From the NCBI GenBank assembly GCA_002452095.1, contig DKEG01000060.1:32822-96821 (forward strand): a DNA stretch of 64,000 nt, read 5' to 3'. Below, one piece after another: positions 22,201 to 28,879 of the stretch. The notes below the pieces were generated by a model. That model saw only the letters and a list, made by a program, of their open reading frames with translations. It did not search any database and was not told where the DNA came from. The DNA is from Bacteroidales bacterium UBA6828. GTDB lineage: Bacteria; Bacteroidota; Bacteroidia; Bacteroidales; Paludibacteraceae. Within the stretch, counting starts at the first letter, position 1. The number at the start of each line of letters is the position of its first letter. Made by a program: the position numbers and the translations under genes.

Positions 22201-24468
22201 CCGGGCACCCCCGTAACGCTGTCTTTCGATATGGCGCTCACTGCCTCCTACGGAGCAAGCGAAGGTGTCAATCCCAAGCCGACCAACTATCAGAATCAGT
22301 CATTCTCCGTTTTGGTTTCCACTGATGGCACTTGGTCGGAAAAGAAAGGTTGGACATGGCGGGACAATGGCGGCAAGTACAAATACAGCGATATTGCCGT
22401 GGACGGCGACACCTACGAACTGGATCTTTCGTCTTATGCAGGGCAGGCATTCCATATCGGTTTCTACTCCAGCCTTGATACTACCGGAGGCGGGGAGAAC
22501 TATCTCCACCTGCAAAATATCTCTTTGGACACGGTGGCTATTGCCTCCTGCCGCGGACTGAAAGAGGTACGAGTAGGCAATGTATCTTCCTACAGTGCGC
22601 AAGTATCGTACCGCAACAAGAGCAACAACGACCCTCTGACTGCATGGATAGAGGTATCTGCAGATCCGTATTTTGAAGATGTGATTCTCTCTGACACCAT
22701 CCGCAATACGGACACGTACACTATCAACCACCTTGCTCCCACCACTACCTACTATCTGCGCTTGCGCCAGATATGCTCGGACGGCGGAGTATCAGCGTGG
22801 ACAATCCCTGTCTCTTTCACTACGGCATACAACCTGCGTTACCAAGAGGATTTTGAAAGCGAGAAACGTTTCAGCAGCGACTGGGCTATCTATAAATCGC
22901 TTGCCGCCAATGTGTTCAACGGCGAGGCACTCAACCCGATCGGCTTCAACGGTACGTGGACACGTGATACGGCAAGCCGCATCTGCTTCAACGATGCGCA
23001 CCTGAGTATCCGTATGGGAATGTCCGACTATGGCTGGGCTGTGTCGCCCGGTATCGACCTGACACAAGAGAACGGCAATGTACTGCTCAGTTTCGATGCG
23101 GCAGCCGTAGCAGGCTCTTACAAGGAACCGATACCGGAACCCGCCGACTTGGATTCTATGCAGTACTTTATGGTGGCAGTCTCGGACGACGACGGGGCTA
23201 CCTGGCAGCGCGACAACGTAACCATCTGGTCGAACGATCCTAATATCGTAGCGGACTATCCGCTCAGCACCTTGCAGATGCAGCCGCGCCGTTTCCTGAT
23301 AGACCTGAGCCGCTACAAAGGCAGTGTGGTGCGTGTCGCCTTCTATGCCGAGAAGATGAAAGGTTCCAACCACAACTACTATATGGTGGATAATGTCGAA
23401 ATCAACCGCACCACTCTGCGTACCTACACCGATACCATCTGTGCGGGCGACGACTACGGCAACCACGGCATTGAGTATGCCGCCGAGCAACTGACTGTCG
23501 GCAAGAACCAATACCGCATCATATCGGACGACATGAGCGAGATTACCGACCTGACCATTGTGGTTAATCCCGTCTATACCACCCGTTATGCGGGTACGGT
23601 CTGCGAGGGCGAACGTTTCTCGGGCTACGGCTTTGATGTGGTAGGACAGACCTCCACCACCTACCGCCGATTTGTTGCCAACGGAGACAAGTGCGACAGC
23701 ATTCATCTCTTGGAACTGGAGGTTATCCCGACGCAGCATGTGGAGGTATTCGACAGTATCTGCGCAGGGGGGCAGTTTATCCTCAACGGGCAGACCTACC
23801 GCTACAACTCCATCGCCTACGACACCCTCAGTTCGCAGGTGAGCGGGTGCGACAGCATCACGATGCACTATATCATCTTCACTGAAGAGAAGACCCTGCA
23901 TACCGACATCACACGGGCTATCTGCCAAGGCGAGTGGTACTCCGACGGCTGGTTCACACAGAACAAAGCAGGCTACTACCGCAAGACAGACACCTCTACA
24001 CAGGGGTGCGACTCGACAGTAACGCTCCACCTGTTTGTAGCAGACGAAAGCGGATATATCTATGACTCGGTTTATATGAACCAACTGCCCTATATCTACG
24101 ATGGCGAAGTGCTGATTGAAGAAGGTACGGCGGACGGTTACTACGAGTTCCCCATTGAGAGTGCCGCAGGCATATGCACCATCACGCTACGTGTGCGCGT
24201 TATGCTCCCGACCGGTATAGAACAGGCTTCCGCCGGTGGTATCACCATTGCGCCGAACCCCGTGCGGGTCGGCGAACCGATACATATCCTGACCAACACC
24301 AACCTCTCCGACGAGTTTGAAGCCACAATGTACAATGCCACCGGGCAATTAGTTTACCGTATATCAGAGCAGGCAACCACCCTACCCGCCCTGCCTACCG
24401 CCAGTATCTATACGCTCCGTATCCGCACCCGCCAAGGACTCTTCCAAACCAAACTATTGGTGCAGTAA
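13246..24468 (+). CDS. Giant modular surface protein (FN3 / choice-of-anchor-J repeats, T9SS C-terminal domain)
   Basis: 3740 residues, by far the largest gene here. A signal peptide (ILLLNILVLSVALQA) is followed by alternating modules. FN3-like units, each opening with Cys (CQDIKNL, CREASNI, CGGLSSL, CLGVRNL, CFGVQNI and others), begin near residues 190, 486, 758, 1045, 1310, 1598, 1876, 2154, 2440, 2725, 2816 and 3101. Between them are ~190-residue units with VSxDxGxTW, YAGKxVRIAFY and D-N/D motifs, as in choice-of-anchor-J jelly rolls. The spacing is about 280 residues, except for one tandem FN3 pair. Four C-x-G...GCDS units of ~55 residues follow (~3398-3640), then a T9SS type A-like sorting domain (APNPVRVGEP...KLLVQ, 3657-3740). 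Likely an adhesin or matrix protein; the ligand is unknown. Confidence 0.88.
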   Translation: MRKIILLLNILVLSVALQAATQDIVRIDFENGLPAGWTQEYVRLPMDGTTDPATFSWYVESGDDLQHPAGCTSGNHRLAARNARRQEMRFVTRLVSPVMNLLNDFQPQLTFSHAEPQKNGYSDTLKVYYRTSASDYWHLFPSAAYRRNAIWKQETLQLVSANATYQIAFEITENMGYGVLLDDIIIRATPTCQDIKNLQVTDRHAHDALVSWDVTGAYDHFEVLLTSAPVSDFGNIDPAVILQRITDNVFNPEITLTGLQPDVTYYVYVRSSCDGNNSEYTQWVGTSFETLTTATLPYSENFENTVSLSGSKMYGKPAGWTIGSNIDAPVPFVYKGGNRNDRAPYALDSTFYLSFAGARTNENLPVDGGKYVYAATPEILVQSLNGVEIDFWLTAYDRISLGNTRYAAELLVGVMTDPTDFSTFRAIDTVRVETSYMFKRVSVSLADYFGTGKFIAFVSNAKEQNAVYIDNIEIHHPVAPTPTHIRCKDVTSQGFTLCADIHDADSWEYCIATSYHRNGNMPQSDILYSQRGITGSSAAVYKTDGLLTGKTLYIYTRSTRFEQHSAWSFPVTLRVPAAMPAVTDAAPYKESFEPSSGEILLSGLAKELRLSGQPRGAASVFYPLTNITPTLNAYPRISSAAPNAVGSHLQLCGTDTWFVLPETTTDLQQLKMVFSHATSTQTSVGKLQVGVMTDPYDLTTFTPLASFNADAPAYSRCLVSFDSYEGNGKFIAFRSMDAGANDVSINLIDEIVVSRLTDCREASNIDINVHARSAEVTWNAGGMQAWKVGIAKTRSMMQANYRVVTSPSIRFNDLSPLTTYYITLQTICSTDTMATNDVTYSFTTPQGLPIEEDFLYSAFPDGWKRMYGAANAVFNGAALSERPEAPSKHWRLTNKSEHVLSPMSDYVAYAYITDYDYYYWLISPSWYIDAEEGETVELRFELNVKPGPDDQPGQAGTDDKFCVIVSEDAGKTWRAANATIWSNDGNGQYSLNNDLRWGESQSVAIDFTKYVGKTVQVAFYAESSVSNTSTYLIIDNISIRVQDAQCGGLSSLRAVANADNSATVAWLLNGINPKPAIIQVSTDPEFASLLFNDTIAANTMQVKGLQPASTYYVRGRQACQNDLDWHVITLHTQCAAVNPDTYYETFSDPATEHCWTTGFISQLGAGTAPQRIENKPFGAVLEIAKPSIAANESDGAYAISPEFIVGNDISKYQLVFSAATYSQDADNVHRLSVGVVSDPADPGYTFTPLSEIVLPYSADSAAMRTYVVSLENYIGDIDGNFGHYIMFLSEAGSDSTNYVYIDNVFIEPIRHCLQIFDMDADSAFVDGARLKWTGNASQYELIISPVPVRPDTVTTALVHTTIGTNTYTVTGLQPSTLYYAYVRGLCGDGEVSRWSSATTFTTTLGVPYMEPFAANSLSAGIWNTCSAVWKKDSITLAEMNTSEGWSLENWVKDGITGIDTYHARFTWLNPSNVWLISPSIDMSKTEPGVVTLSANIALCANQYSSTAQTPQQATNDRLGVCISTDNGNTWSKRNAVFWSCDSTGEHYYNRFGLNARKISMDVTQFVGQSVRIAFYLETANTSNQMYIDSVQLSWKEAVCLGVRNLQFVPTSDTTAHASWTTYGTPDEVHIELSDYADFSHIITRLTTAQTSCDFRGLTHGNTYYVRITQEGCTTSVVQSLIMPYVAPFTEAFDGTVLPPYWTPMSGSVSAAFAGTLPTENADYSSEGWKILTKAYGLPANHLAGELSNATSKCVDQWFVSPEIGIPATDTETTLSFDMALTAHNSNAAPGNTDNQEFRVLVSNDNGATWRSDAQWLFADTAAAYRSLSSISTTGERIELDMKRYAGKRVRIALYKSATTADNTSDVHIANLRLAMPCSKPDSLTAQSVDFTSAALVWKGQTNLPTIIEYATAGDFAHSQRDTVNSGLTHTLQGLVRGTAYYVRVWQLCAGNQESDYSNTLLFTTSYGIPYSEPFATLSDWTTCSMPVAYSITDSLPTPVSTTSKWKFTTNTTILNDANIYCTYDSKNTHWLISPQIDLTPNSGAETIILQMDMALTTAPTATRQPSLANREANQFNLLVSTDNGKTWKEENRWIWSKADTADFRYADIPATGQNYALDFTRFAGQKIRIAFVNNAPKSACLGINHLSLSSGSSTCFGVQNIRINTVDTTAHLTLVPADRATKWEVAYGTGTTDLQDMPHIITENVDVTLHNLSLSTTYQVYARSICAEGDTSAWCAPVDLQTPQGVPYTAPFDSTLCNWKRYTGDPASVFAGIKSLLAMEKAGGWRTCDGGKAFGYNHICCTNSVQNAYWLVSPEVNLMPQQGDKPLYFGITLALTDTLSANAPKNTNRNTFYIAVSTDGGKTWSKENVILWDENTATADYLYNAIPNGRGWRYYLDFSKYAGKAIRIALVEGTGGTGAYDFTPTTIHVANAELEEYDTPCFGAADIRFETIGTTATCTIIPNDSAQLWQYAYGESGMDITSAKIYNTPDRTFSLSGLRMSTAYDVYVRSVCGIGDTSVWTGPFSFQTNYGVRYRHPLVWSSDALSPEWSRWQGNAQGKFTRLTLQSGWRTEQKADGVFGTPHTYINLWFGGNSDPTRYLLATPMLDFTPLSSESIEMSFDLALTGSGSSAAPSGDKIINQQFKILVSADGGETWETAATWNETGNADYSYAAIPATGRRYTVDLTQYAHKNVYVGFYAESLNSGSNSDLHIKDLVIDTLSSAGCTPIRSMVLKETTYHTATVEFHSPSIKHALAVEYVCLPDGAHFSDAAALQSDTNVVVITGLEANVNYDVYARMQCADSTWTEWTGPFGFTTMACTAVESITPQEITIHKAVVLLNTPETDDSFRYQAAMVEHNGALNPAEAVTSDTRTVTIVKELNSGALYDVYARKICQPGDTSEWSGPFVIRAAYAVPFFESTHWSDEIDSTWTRYTGKLDKLYLQTSRYSGWQAGKAGWVFPENHAYIRTYTYSALLETPLIDLTNIAPGTPVTLSFDMALTASYGASEGVNPKPTNYQNQSFSVLVSTDGTWSEKKGWTWRDNGGKYKYSDIAVDGDTYELDLSSYAGQAFHIGFYSSLDTTGGGENYLHLQNISLDTVAIASCRGLKEVRVGNVSSYSAQVSYRNKSNNDPLTAWIEVSADPYFEDVILSDTIRNTDTYTINHLAPTTTYYLRLRQICSDGGVSAWTIPVSFTTAYNLRYQEDFESEKRFSSDWAIYKSLAANVFNGEALNPIGFNGTWTRDTASRICFNDAHLSIRMGMSDYGWAVSPGIDLTQENGNVLLSFDAAAVAGSYKEPIPEPADLDSMQYFMVAVSDDDGATWQRDNVTIWSNDPNIVADYPLSTLQMQPRRFLIDLSRYKGSVVRVAFYAEKMKGSNHNYYMVDNVEINRTTLRTYTDTICAGDDYGNHGIEYAAEQLTVGKNQYRIISDDMSEITDLTIVVNPVYTTRYAGTVCEGERFSGYGFDVVGQTSTTYRRFVANGDKCDSIHLLELEVIPTQHVEVFDSICAGGQFILNGQTYRYNSIAYDTLSSQVSGCDSITMHYIIFTEEKTLHTDITRAICQGEWYSDGWFTQNKAGYYRKTDTSTQGCDSTVTLHLFVADESGYIYDSVYMNQLPYIYDGEVLIEEGTADGYYEFPIESAAGICTITLRVRVMLPTGIEQASAGGITIAPNPVRVGEPIHILTNTNLSDEFEATMYNATGQLVYRISEQATTLPALPTASIYTLRIRTRQGLFQTKLLVQ

Positions 24469-24503
24469 TCATAGCAAGCAGATAACAAGCAGATAGCAAC
24501 ATC

Positions 24504-24538
24504 GCCCCCGCAGTCCGTAAACCTGCGGGGGCTTTTTT
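24504..24538 (+). terminator. Rho-independent terminator of the giant gene
   Basis: A perfect 10-bp stem GCCCCCGCAG/CTGCGGGGGC with a 9-nt loop followed by TTTTTT, 36 bp after the stop codon. Confidence 0.9.
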
Positions 24539-24579
24539 GTGTTTTGACAAGCCGTAATCTATACAAAAATACATTTATA

Positions 24580-24611
24580 TTTGCATACATCGGCTAAATT
24601 TTATACCTTTG
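24580..24611 (+). promoter_or_regulatory. Promoter of the structured RNA
   Basis: TTTG, 20 nt, TACCTTTG: a perfect consensus with no start codon for a sizeable frame downstream before the terminator at 24819-24847. Confidence 0.75.
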
Positions 24612-24617
24612 CAAACG

Positions 24618-24847
24618 GAAAGAACTAAAAAGGACTACAAGCGTGCGGTCTGCTTTCTACTACATACATATTCTATAGCGTTTGCTATTTGTTGGTAACA
24701 TGCCTTGAAACCTGAGAAATTTCAACGAATGATAATAGTTGCAACAAATATCGGACGCCTGTGCGTTAGCATAGGTGTTTCTTATTTGTATATTATCAGG
24801 TTATCTCAGGACCTCAAGGCATAGATAGGAAATATCTATGCTTTTTT
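24618..24847 (+). ncRNA. Structured small RNA, 6S-like
   Basis: About 230 nt from the predicted start to a perfect terminator (GCATAGATA/TATCTATGC, 24819-24841, then T6). Five nested helices form one long rod: TGCCTTGA/TCAAGGCA, CCTGAGA/TCTCAGG, GATAATA/TATTATC, ACAAATA/TATTTGT, and ACGCCTGTGC/GCATAGGTGT capped by GTTA. A large asymmetric internal loop (about 13 nt on the 5' side, 6 on the 3' side) lies between helices two and three. That shape, a closing stem, a central bubble and a long arm, fits 6S RNA, which mimics an open promoter and binds RNA polymerase holoenzyme. The family name is an inference; it may also match the Bacteroidales-1 RNA motif. Confidence 0.55.
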
Positions 24848-24989
24848 GTGTGTACCTGTTTCCGTGGCACAAAGCCAACCAAGGCTATCCTCCTGATATC
24901 CTCCTGTGTTTACCACGTAGTCAATTCCAATATCCTACCTGTACAAGCACGCTATATATACCACAATATGCAAAAGGACTAAAAAGGAC

Positions 24990-25021
24990 TTTGCACACCT
25001 TAGATTAAACCTTTACCTTTG
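24990..25021 (+). promoter_or_regulatory. Promoter of the ion-channel gene
   Basis: TTTG, 20 nt, TACCTTTG. The predicted start point is only about 10 nt before ATG 25037, so the mRNA is nearly leaderless. This rules out the in-frame TTG at 25019, which lies inside the promoter. Confidence 0.75.
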
Positions 25022-25036
25022 CACTTGGAACTGCAA

Positions 25037-26755
25037 ATGGAAAACAAACACAACATACAGCAAGCAGTCAGCCGCTTCAAGTACAATCTGGGGCGTGTCT
25101 TCGATGACAATCTGCGCACCAAGCAATGGCAAAACATGGTGGACTATGCCATCATCGGCTTGATTTTGCTCTCCACGCTGGAGGTTTTTCTCTCCACATA
25201 CGACAACATCGTCGCGCGTTTCGGCACGTGGCTGCGGGTCATCGACTATTTCACCACCATCATTTTCACTATCGAAGTAACACTGCGTATCTGGGCGGCA
25301 GACGAGATTTCACCCAAGTACAAAGGCTTTTGGGGGCGTATCCGCTACTGCTGCTCGTTCTACGGGCTGATCGATATTCTGTCCACCTACCCTTTTTACC
25401 TGCATTTCTTCCTGCCCGTGCCTTATGTGGCTCTCAAGGCTCTGCGTATCGCCCGCCTGCTGCGTATCTTCCGCTACGTAAAAGCATTCAATATCCTGAG
25501 CCGCGCCCTGCGCTCGAAGAAAAACGAGATGGTGGTTTCGCTTGAGTTCTTGTGCATCATCACCGTCATTCTGTCGTTTATCCTTTTCTTCGTGGAGCAT
25601 GAGGCGCAGCCCGATGTCTATGCCAACGGCTGGACGTCCGTACTATGGGCTTTTGCACAATACATCGGTGACCCGGGCAACTTTGCCGACACACCGCCTA
25701 TCACGGTCTGCGGACGTATCATCGCCTGTATCATCGGTATTCTGGGTATTGCCATCTTTGCCGTGCCTGCAGGATTGGTGGCATCCGCATTCTCGGAGGT
25801 AATGGAGAAAGATGAGAAAAAGGAAAAGGTCGCCGCTTGGGCTGACACGCTGCACTTTGCTTTTGAGCGCACTATGGACCGCCTCACGGGTTTTCAGGTG
25901 GTTCCCCGATACGCCACAATAGTGGAGATACAGGCGCGGCTGGGGCTCAAAGAAGACGAGATACTGGATGCCGTATCCGCTTCCGACGATTTCCGCCTCA
26001 TCAACCTCTCCGCCACGCGCCCCACCGAGGAGCACCCCGAAGACCAACTGGCAGTGGAGCATTTTGCTATCAACACCTGCTACGGGCAGTGTATCAACCG
26101 AGGTTCGCGCATTACCATTTTCTCGCCGAGCGACATTGCAGACCCTATGGTGGGCTGGTGGGCGTACTATCTTGCCAAGATAGGCGGTTTCAACTTCGTC
26201 AGCCGCGAGTTGGGCGCATCGCGTCCATACCGCTCGTTCTTTACCTATAATCCCGACACCGCCGATGCAGCGCAAAACGCCTGTATGGCAGACCTCAACC
26301 GGTTGGCAGACAGCGAAGACAAATGGGTGGTCTCTATCCTGGCTGCCAGCGGTGCCTTGGAACCGAACTATCCTACACAGTTTCACTTCTCGTATGGCGG
26401 CAAGAAGGGCGACGAGACATACTCCGCCCCCTGCATTACCCTTCACGATGTGCCTGTGTTCGACACTTTCTATACCGCAGTTACCGCTATGCTGGAGCCA
26501 TACCACCTGCAAGCCGACCGCCAGCGGTACCACAACAACGCCTCGCCTGCCTATTTCGCCCGCCATCTGGCACATCGCCCCAATGCGTTTGTACTGCGGG
26601 TGGCATGGAGTGTTATGGCGTGGGACAACCGAGGCATACAGATAGCGCAAGCATTGGCAACGCTGCTCAACCAATATATCGAGCACCGCGACACACCTGC
26701 CGACCCCGAACTGAAGACCAAGAACATCGGCTATGCCGACTATACCCGCCGATAG
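25037..26755 (+). CDS. Voltage-gated-like ion channel with large C-terminal cytosolic domain
   Basis: 572 residues. Residues ~30-260 have six hydrophobic segments. An S4-like helix carries regularly spaced Arg (LKALRIARLLRIFRYVK, ~135-152), and a re-entrant pore region (TSVLWAFAQYIGDPGNF) precedes the last helix (IIGILGIAIFAVPAGLVASAF). The filter lacks the canonical TVGYGD of K+ channels, so selectivity is uncertain. Residues ~275-572 form a soluble region with motifs NTCYGQCINRGSRITIFSPSD and VSRELGASRPYRSF that I do not recognise. It is the first gene of the accessory cluster, with its own near-leaderless promoter and a small coiled-coil gene 55 bp downstream. Confidence 0.75.
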   Translation: MENKHNIQQAVSRFKYNLGRVFDDNLRTKQWQNMVDYAIIGLILLSTLEVFLSTYDNIVARFGTWLRVIDYFTTIIFTIEVTLRIWAADEISPKYKGFWGRIRYCCSFYGLIDILSTYPFYLHFFLPVPYVALKALRIARLLRIFRYVKAFNILSRALRSKKNEMVVSLEFLCIITVILSFILFFVEHEAQPDVYANGWTSVLWAFAQYIGDPGNFADTPPITVCGRIIACIIGILGIAIFAVPAGLVASAFSEVMEKDEKKEKVAAWADTLHFAFERTMDRLTGFQVVPRYATIVEIQARLGLKEDEILDAVSASDDFRLINLSATRPTEEHPEDQLAVEHFAINTCYGQCINRGSRITIFSPSDIADPMVGWWAYYLAKIGGFNFVSRELGASRPYRSFFTYNPDTADAAQNACMADLNRLADSEDKWVVSILAASGALEPNYPTQFHFSYGGKKGDETYSAPCITLHDVPVFDTFYTAVTAMLEPYHLQADRQRYHNNASPAYFARHLAHRPNAFVLRVAWSVMAWDNRGIQIAQALATLLNQYIEHRDTPADPELKTKNIGYADYTRR

Positions 26756-26810
26756 GAGTAACCCGAAAAGCCTGCAAGTGAGTAGGGAAAACAAACTAAT
26801 TGTACATACC

Positions 26811-27059
26811 ATGAGTTTAGAGTATTACAAAAAACAGATGGTGGACCTCCGCGCCCGCCTCGCCAAAGAGAAAGAAGCCAAGAAACGTGACAATGAGCGT
26901 TATGCTGATTTGGTAAAAAGCGCATCTACAACGGACAGTAAGGCCTATTATCGCCGGCAGAAGATTGACCATGCCGCCTCGCACGACCGTGCTATCGAGA
27001 GCATCAAACGGCAGATAGAATCCTGCAAGGACAGCATCGCCCGCGAGCGCAAGAGATAA
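26811..27059 (+). CDS. Small charged coiled-coil protein
   Basis: 82 residues from ATG 26811 (MSLEYYKKQMVDL). Nearly all helical and rich in Lys, Arg and Glu, with a heptad-like pattern; no signal peptide or membrane segment. A longer in-frame start upstream would run into the end of the channel gene and gives no better N-terminus. The family is unknown. It may act as an adaptor with the neighbouring channel or basic proteins, but nothing in the sequence shows this. Confidence 0.65.
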   Translation: MSLEYYKKQMVDLRARLAKEKEAKKRDNERYADLVKSASTTDSKAYYRRQKIDHAASHDRAIESIKRQIESCKDSIARERKR

Positions 27060-27078
27060 CCCGCCAACGCACACCATA

Positions 27079-27243
27079 ATGAAAGGACTTAGTTTTTCAT
27101 GGAAACGTGCCGTAGGCATATCGGGATTGAAAACCAAAGTAGCCCGTGCCACCGGTATCCCCACCACCCGCCAAGGGCTGGAGCGCAAAGTCGGGCAAGC
27201 CGTACTGAGAACCCTCACCGGAGGACGCAAGAAATCAAAATAA
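27079..27243 (+). CDS. Small basic protein
   Basis: 54 residues, MKGLSFSWKRAVGISGLKT..., very rich in Lys and Arg (ending GGRKKSK). It starts 19 bp after the preceding stop and lies 22 bp before the next gene, as expected inside an operon. No membrane segment. I do not recognise a family. The strong positive charge would allow binding of nucleic acid or acidic lipid. A second small basic gene of like size occurs at 28196. Confidence 0.6.
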   Translation: MKGLSFSWKRAVGISGLKTKVARATGIPTTRQGLERKVGQAVLRTLTGGRKKSK

Positions 27244-27265
27244 TCACATAAAAACCAAACAGTTT

Positions 27266-28171
27266 ATGCCAAGCAAAGTAAGAGTTTACGGTAAGGCTCA
27301 AAACCGTACAGCATTAGGTATCGTGCATGCCTATATGATTATGTATCCGCACGCCACTTTCGAAGACCTGCAGAAGGCGTTCCCCGACTCGCTCACCCAT
27401 CATCCGCACCTGTTTATCACGCCGGAGATGATTCAGAACGACCCCAACTATGTCAACTGGTGTTTCGCCGAGAAAGACGAACTGATCACCACTGCCGACA
27501 AGGTCAAGTTAGCCCTCATCAAAGTGTGGACGAAGCCGGAGTACGACCGTCTAGTGGAACACGCCAAGCAGTACGACATCGAGGTGGCGGAGTTTGAAAA
27601 AGGCGTCAAGGGGCAGAAAGGCGGTTTCCTTCTCGAGTACCTCAACGGCTATATCCCGCCCGTACCGCAACAGCCCAAGAAAAGTGTTCCCGCATGGCTG
27701 TGGGCGGTTATCGGACTGCTGATTGTGGCTATCATCGGATTGATTATGTGGCTCTCGCTCGGCAAGAAGCAGGTAGTTGAGGTGGAGAAAGTGGTCGTTG
27801 TGCACGATACCCTCTATATTCAGCAACTGCACGAGATAGAGCGCAATTTCAATGCTGCCGAGTTCGCACAAGGCAAAGCCGAACTGAGCGAGGATGCCAA
27901 GTTTGTCCTCCACGACCTTGCCAAACTGATGCAGGAGAACCCCAAACTCAAATTAGAGATCGAGGGGCATACCTCCGCTGAAGGCGATGCTGCGGTCAAC
28001 CAACAACTCTCCGAGACACGCGCACAGGCTGCCGTGACTTTCTTGGTTGAGCGCGAGGGCATCGACGCTTCCCGCCTTACTGCCATCGGACGCGGCTCCG
28101 CCGAACCTAAGAACGCAGACGACCCGTATGCGCCCGAGAACCGCCGCACCGAGTTCGTAATCGTAGAATAA
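27266..28171 (+). CDS. Inner-membrane-anchored OmpA-domain protein
   Basis: 301 residues. The N-terminal ~140 residues are soluble, with no signal peptide (MPSKVRVYGKAQNRTALGIVHAYM...). One strong membrane helix lies at about 147-168 (WLWAVIGLLIVAIIGLIMWL), followed by a short linker and a C-terminal OmpA domain (~190-301) with FNAAEFAQGKAELSEDA, IEGHTSAEGDA and NRRTEFVIVE. The topology suggests a cytosolic N-domain and a periplasmic peptidoglycan-binding domain, like MotB-type stator or anchor proteins. This would let the cluster span from cytosol to cell wall. The role in this operon is unknown. Confidence 0.8.
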   Translation: MPSKVRVYGKAQNRTALGIVHAYMIMYPHATFEDLQKAFPDSLTHHPHLFITPEMIQNDPNYVNWCFAEKDELITTADKVKLALIKVWTKPEYDRLVEHAKQYDIEVAEFEKGVKGQKGGFLLEYLNGYIPPVPQQPKKSVPAWLWAVIGLLIVAIIGLIMWLSLGKKQVVEVEKVVVVHDTLYIQQLHEIERNFNAAEFAQGKAELSEDAKFVLHDLAKLMQENPKLKLEIEGHTSAEGDAAVNQQLSETRAQAAVTFLVEREGIDASRLTAIGRGSAEPKNADDPYAPENRRTEFVIVE

Positions 28172-28195
28172 TATAACCCTCTAAATCAAATCATT

Positions 28196-28354
28196 ATGGG
28201 ATTTTTCACAAAAGGCAAGAACTCCGGTCTATTGGATGACCGCCGCAAAGATGTCAAGACGCTGAAGAAAGTGGTAAAGATTGCCACACTGGGTATCGTG
28301 GACACCACGGGCAAGAAAAAGAACTCTTCCATTCTCAGCAAGAAAAGCAAATAA
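28196..28354 (+). CDS. Small basic protein
   Basis: 52 residues, MGFFTKGKNSGLLDD..., with about one third Lys or Arg and a short hydrophobic stretch (VVKIATLGIVDTTG). It follows the OmpA-domain gene by 24 bp. No known family. Its N-terminal MGFF/MGxF style resembles the start of the larger small protein at 33110 (MGLINSIK), but no real homology can be claimed. Confidence 0.55.
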   Translation: MGFFTKGKNSGLLDDRRKDVKTLKKVVKIATLGIVDTTGKKKNSSILSKKSK

Positions 28355-28422
28355 AACAATATAGGAGGCTGGTCGAAAATCCTGCAACAGAGTAGACAAC
28401 AATTAACTAAACAACCATTATT

Positions 28423-28728
28423 ATGGCAGAAATCAAAATGACAGGCAACAAGCGTGTAGGCACGCTGTGCAAAGAGTTCAAAGAGGCTTTTGGTAGCACT
28501 CTTCGTGTTTACAACGGCGCAAAGTTCGCAGACGAGAACGCCACGCTGGCTTCTATCCGCAAGGGCGATGCCAAGGGCGGCGAACTGGCTGTACGCGGCA
28601 ACATGCAGGTCGGCAATTTCGAGAACAAAGTCAAAGAGTTGTATGGTATCACCGTACAGGTGGCTAATGCCGACAACACCAAACTTGCCGACAACAGCAT
28701 CACCATCGCTGCTGCCGGCAGAGAGTGA
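28423..28728 (+). CDS. Small conserved protein with KEFKEAFG motif
   Basis: 101 residues, no signal peptide, likely a small alpha/beta fold. The pattern VGTLCKEFKEAFGSTLRVYNGAKFADENATLASI...VGNFENKVKELYGITVQV has two halves, each with a helix ending in a Phe/Tyr-Gly turn and a strand, as if internally repeated. A clear paralogue lies at 33110 (VKSICKSFKDTFGCTLAIYKGAQLADPEMTL). I recall similar uncharacterised proteins from other Bacteroidota but know no function. It is followed by a UUCG-capped hairpin. Confidence 0.7.
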   Translation: MAEIKMTGNKRVGTLCKEFKEAFGSTLRVYNGAKFADENATLASIRKGDAKGGELAVRGNMQVGNFENKVKELYGITVQVANADNTKLADNSITIAAAGRE

Positions 28729-28740
28729 TTGCCTCCACAT

Positions 28741-28774
28741 CGTGCAAGCAGGACTTCGGTTCTGCTTGCGCACG
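28741..28774 (+). terminator. UUCG-capped hairpin after the small-protein gene
   Basis: GCAAGCAGGAC-TTCG-GTTCTGCTTGC forms an 11-bp stem (one G-T pair), extended by CGTG/CACG past a small bulge. The U tract after it is poor, so it may stabilise mRNA or attenuate rather than terminate. The same stem sequence recurs at 31198. Confidence 0.5.
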
Positions 28775-28879
28775 GTGTGCTGCCTTTGTTCTGCCAAACA
28801 GCAAGGGATAAGCAAGGGATAAAATAGTTATCGTTTCTTATTAGGGCAATTATTGCCCATCACAAAAAATAACAAAATT

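Noticed and set aside
22792..24084. 430-codon open frame on the minus strand within the giant gene
   Set aside because: It is antisense to clearly coding modules; its composition reflects the codon bias of the plus-strand gene.
25019..25036. TTG as the start of the first ion channel
   Set aside because: It lies inside the -7 promoter element, so it cannot be in the transcript; ATG 25037 is used.
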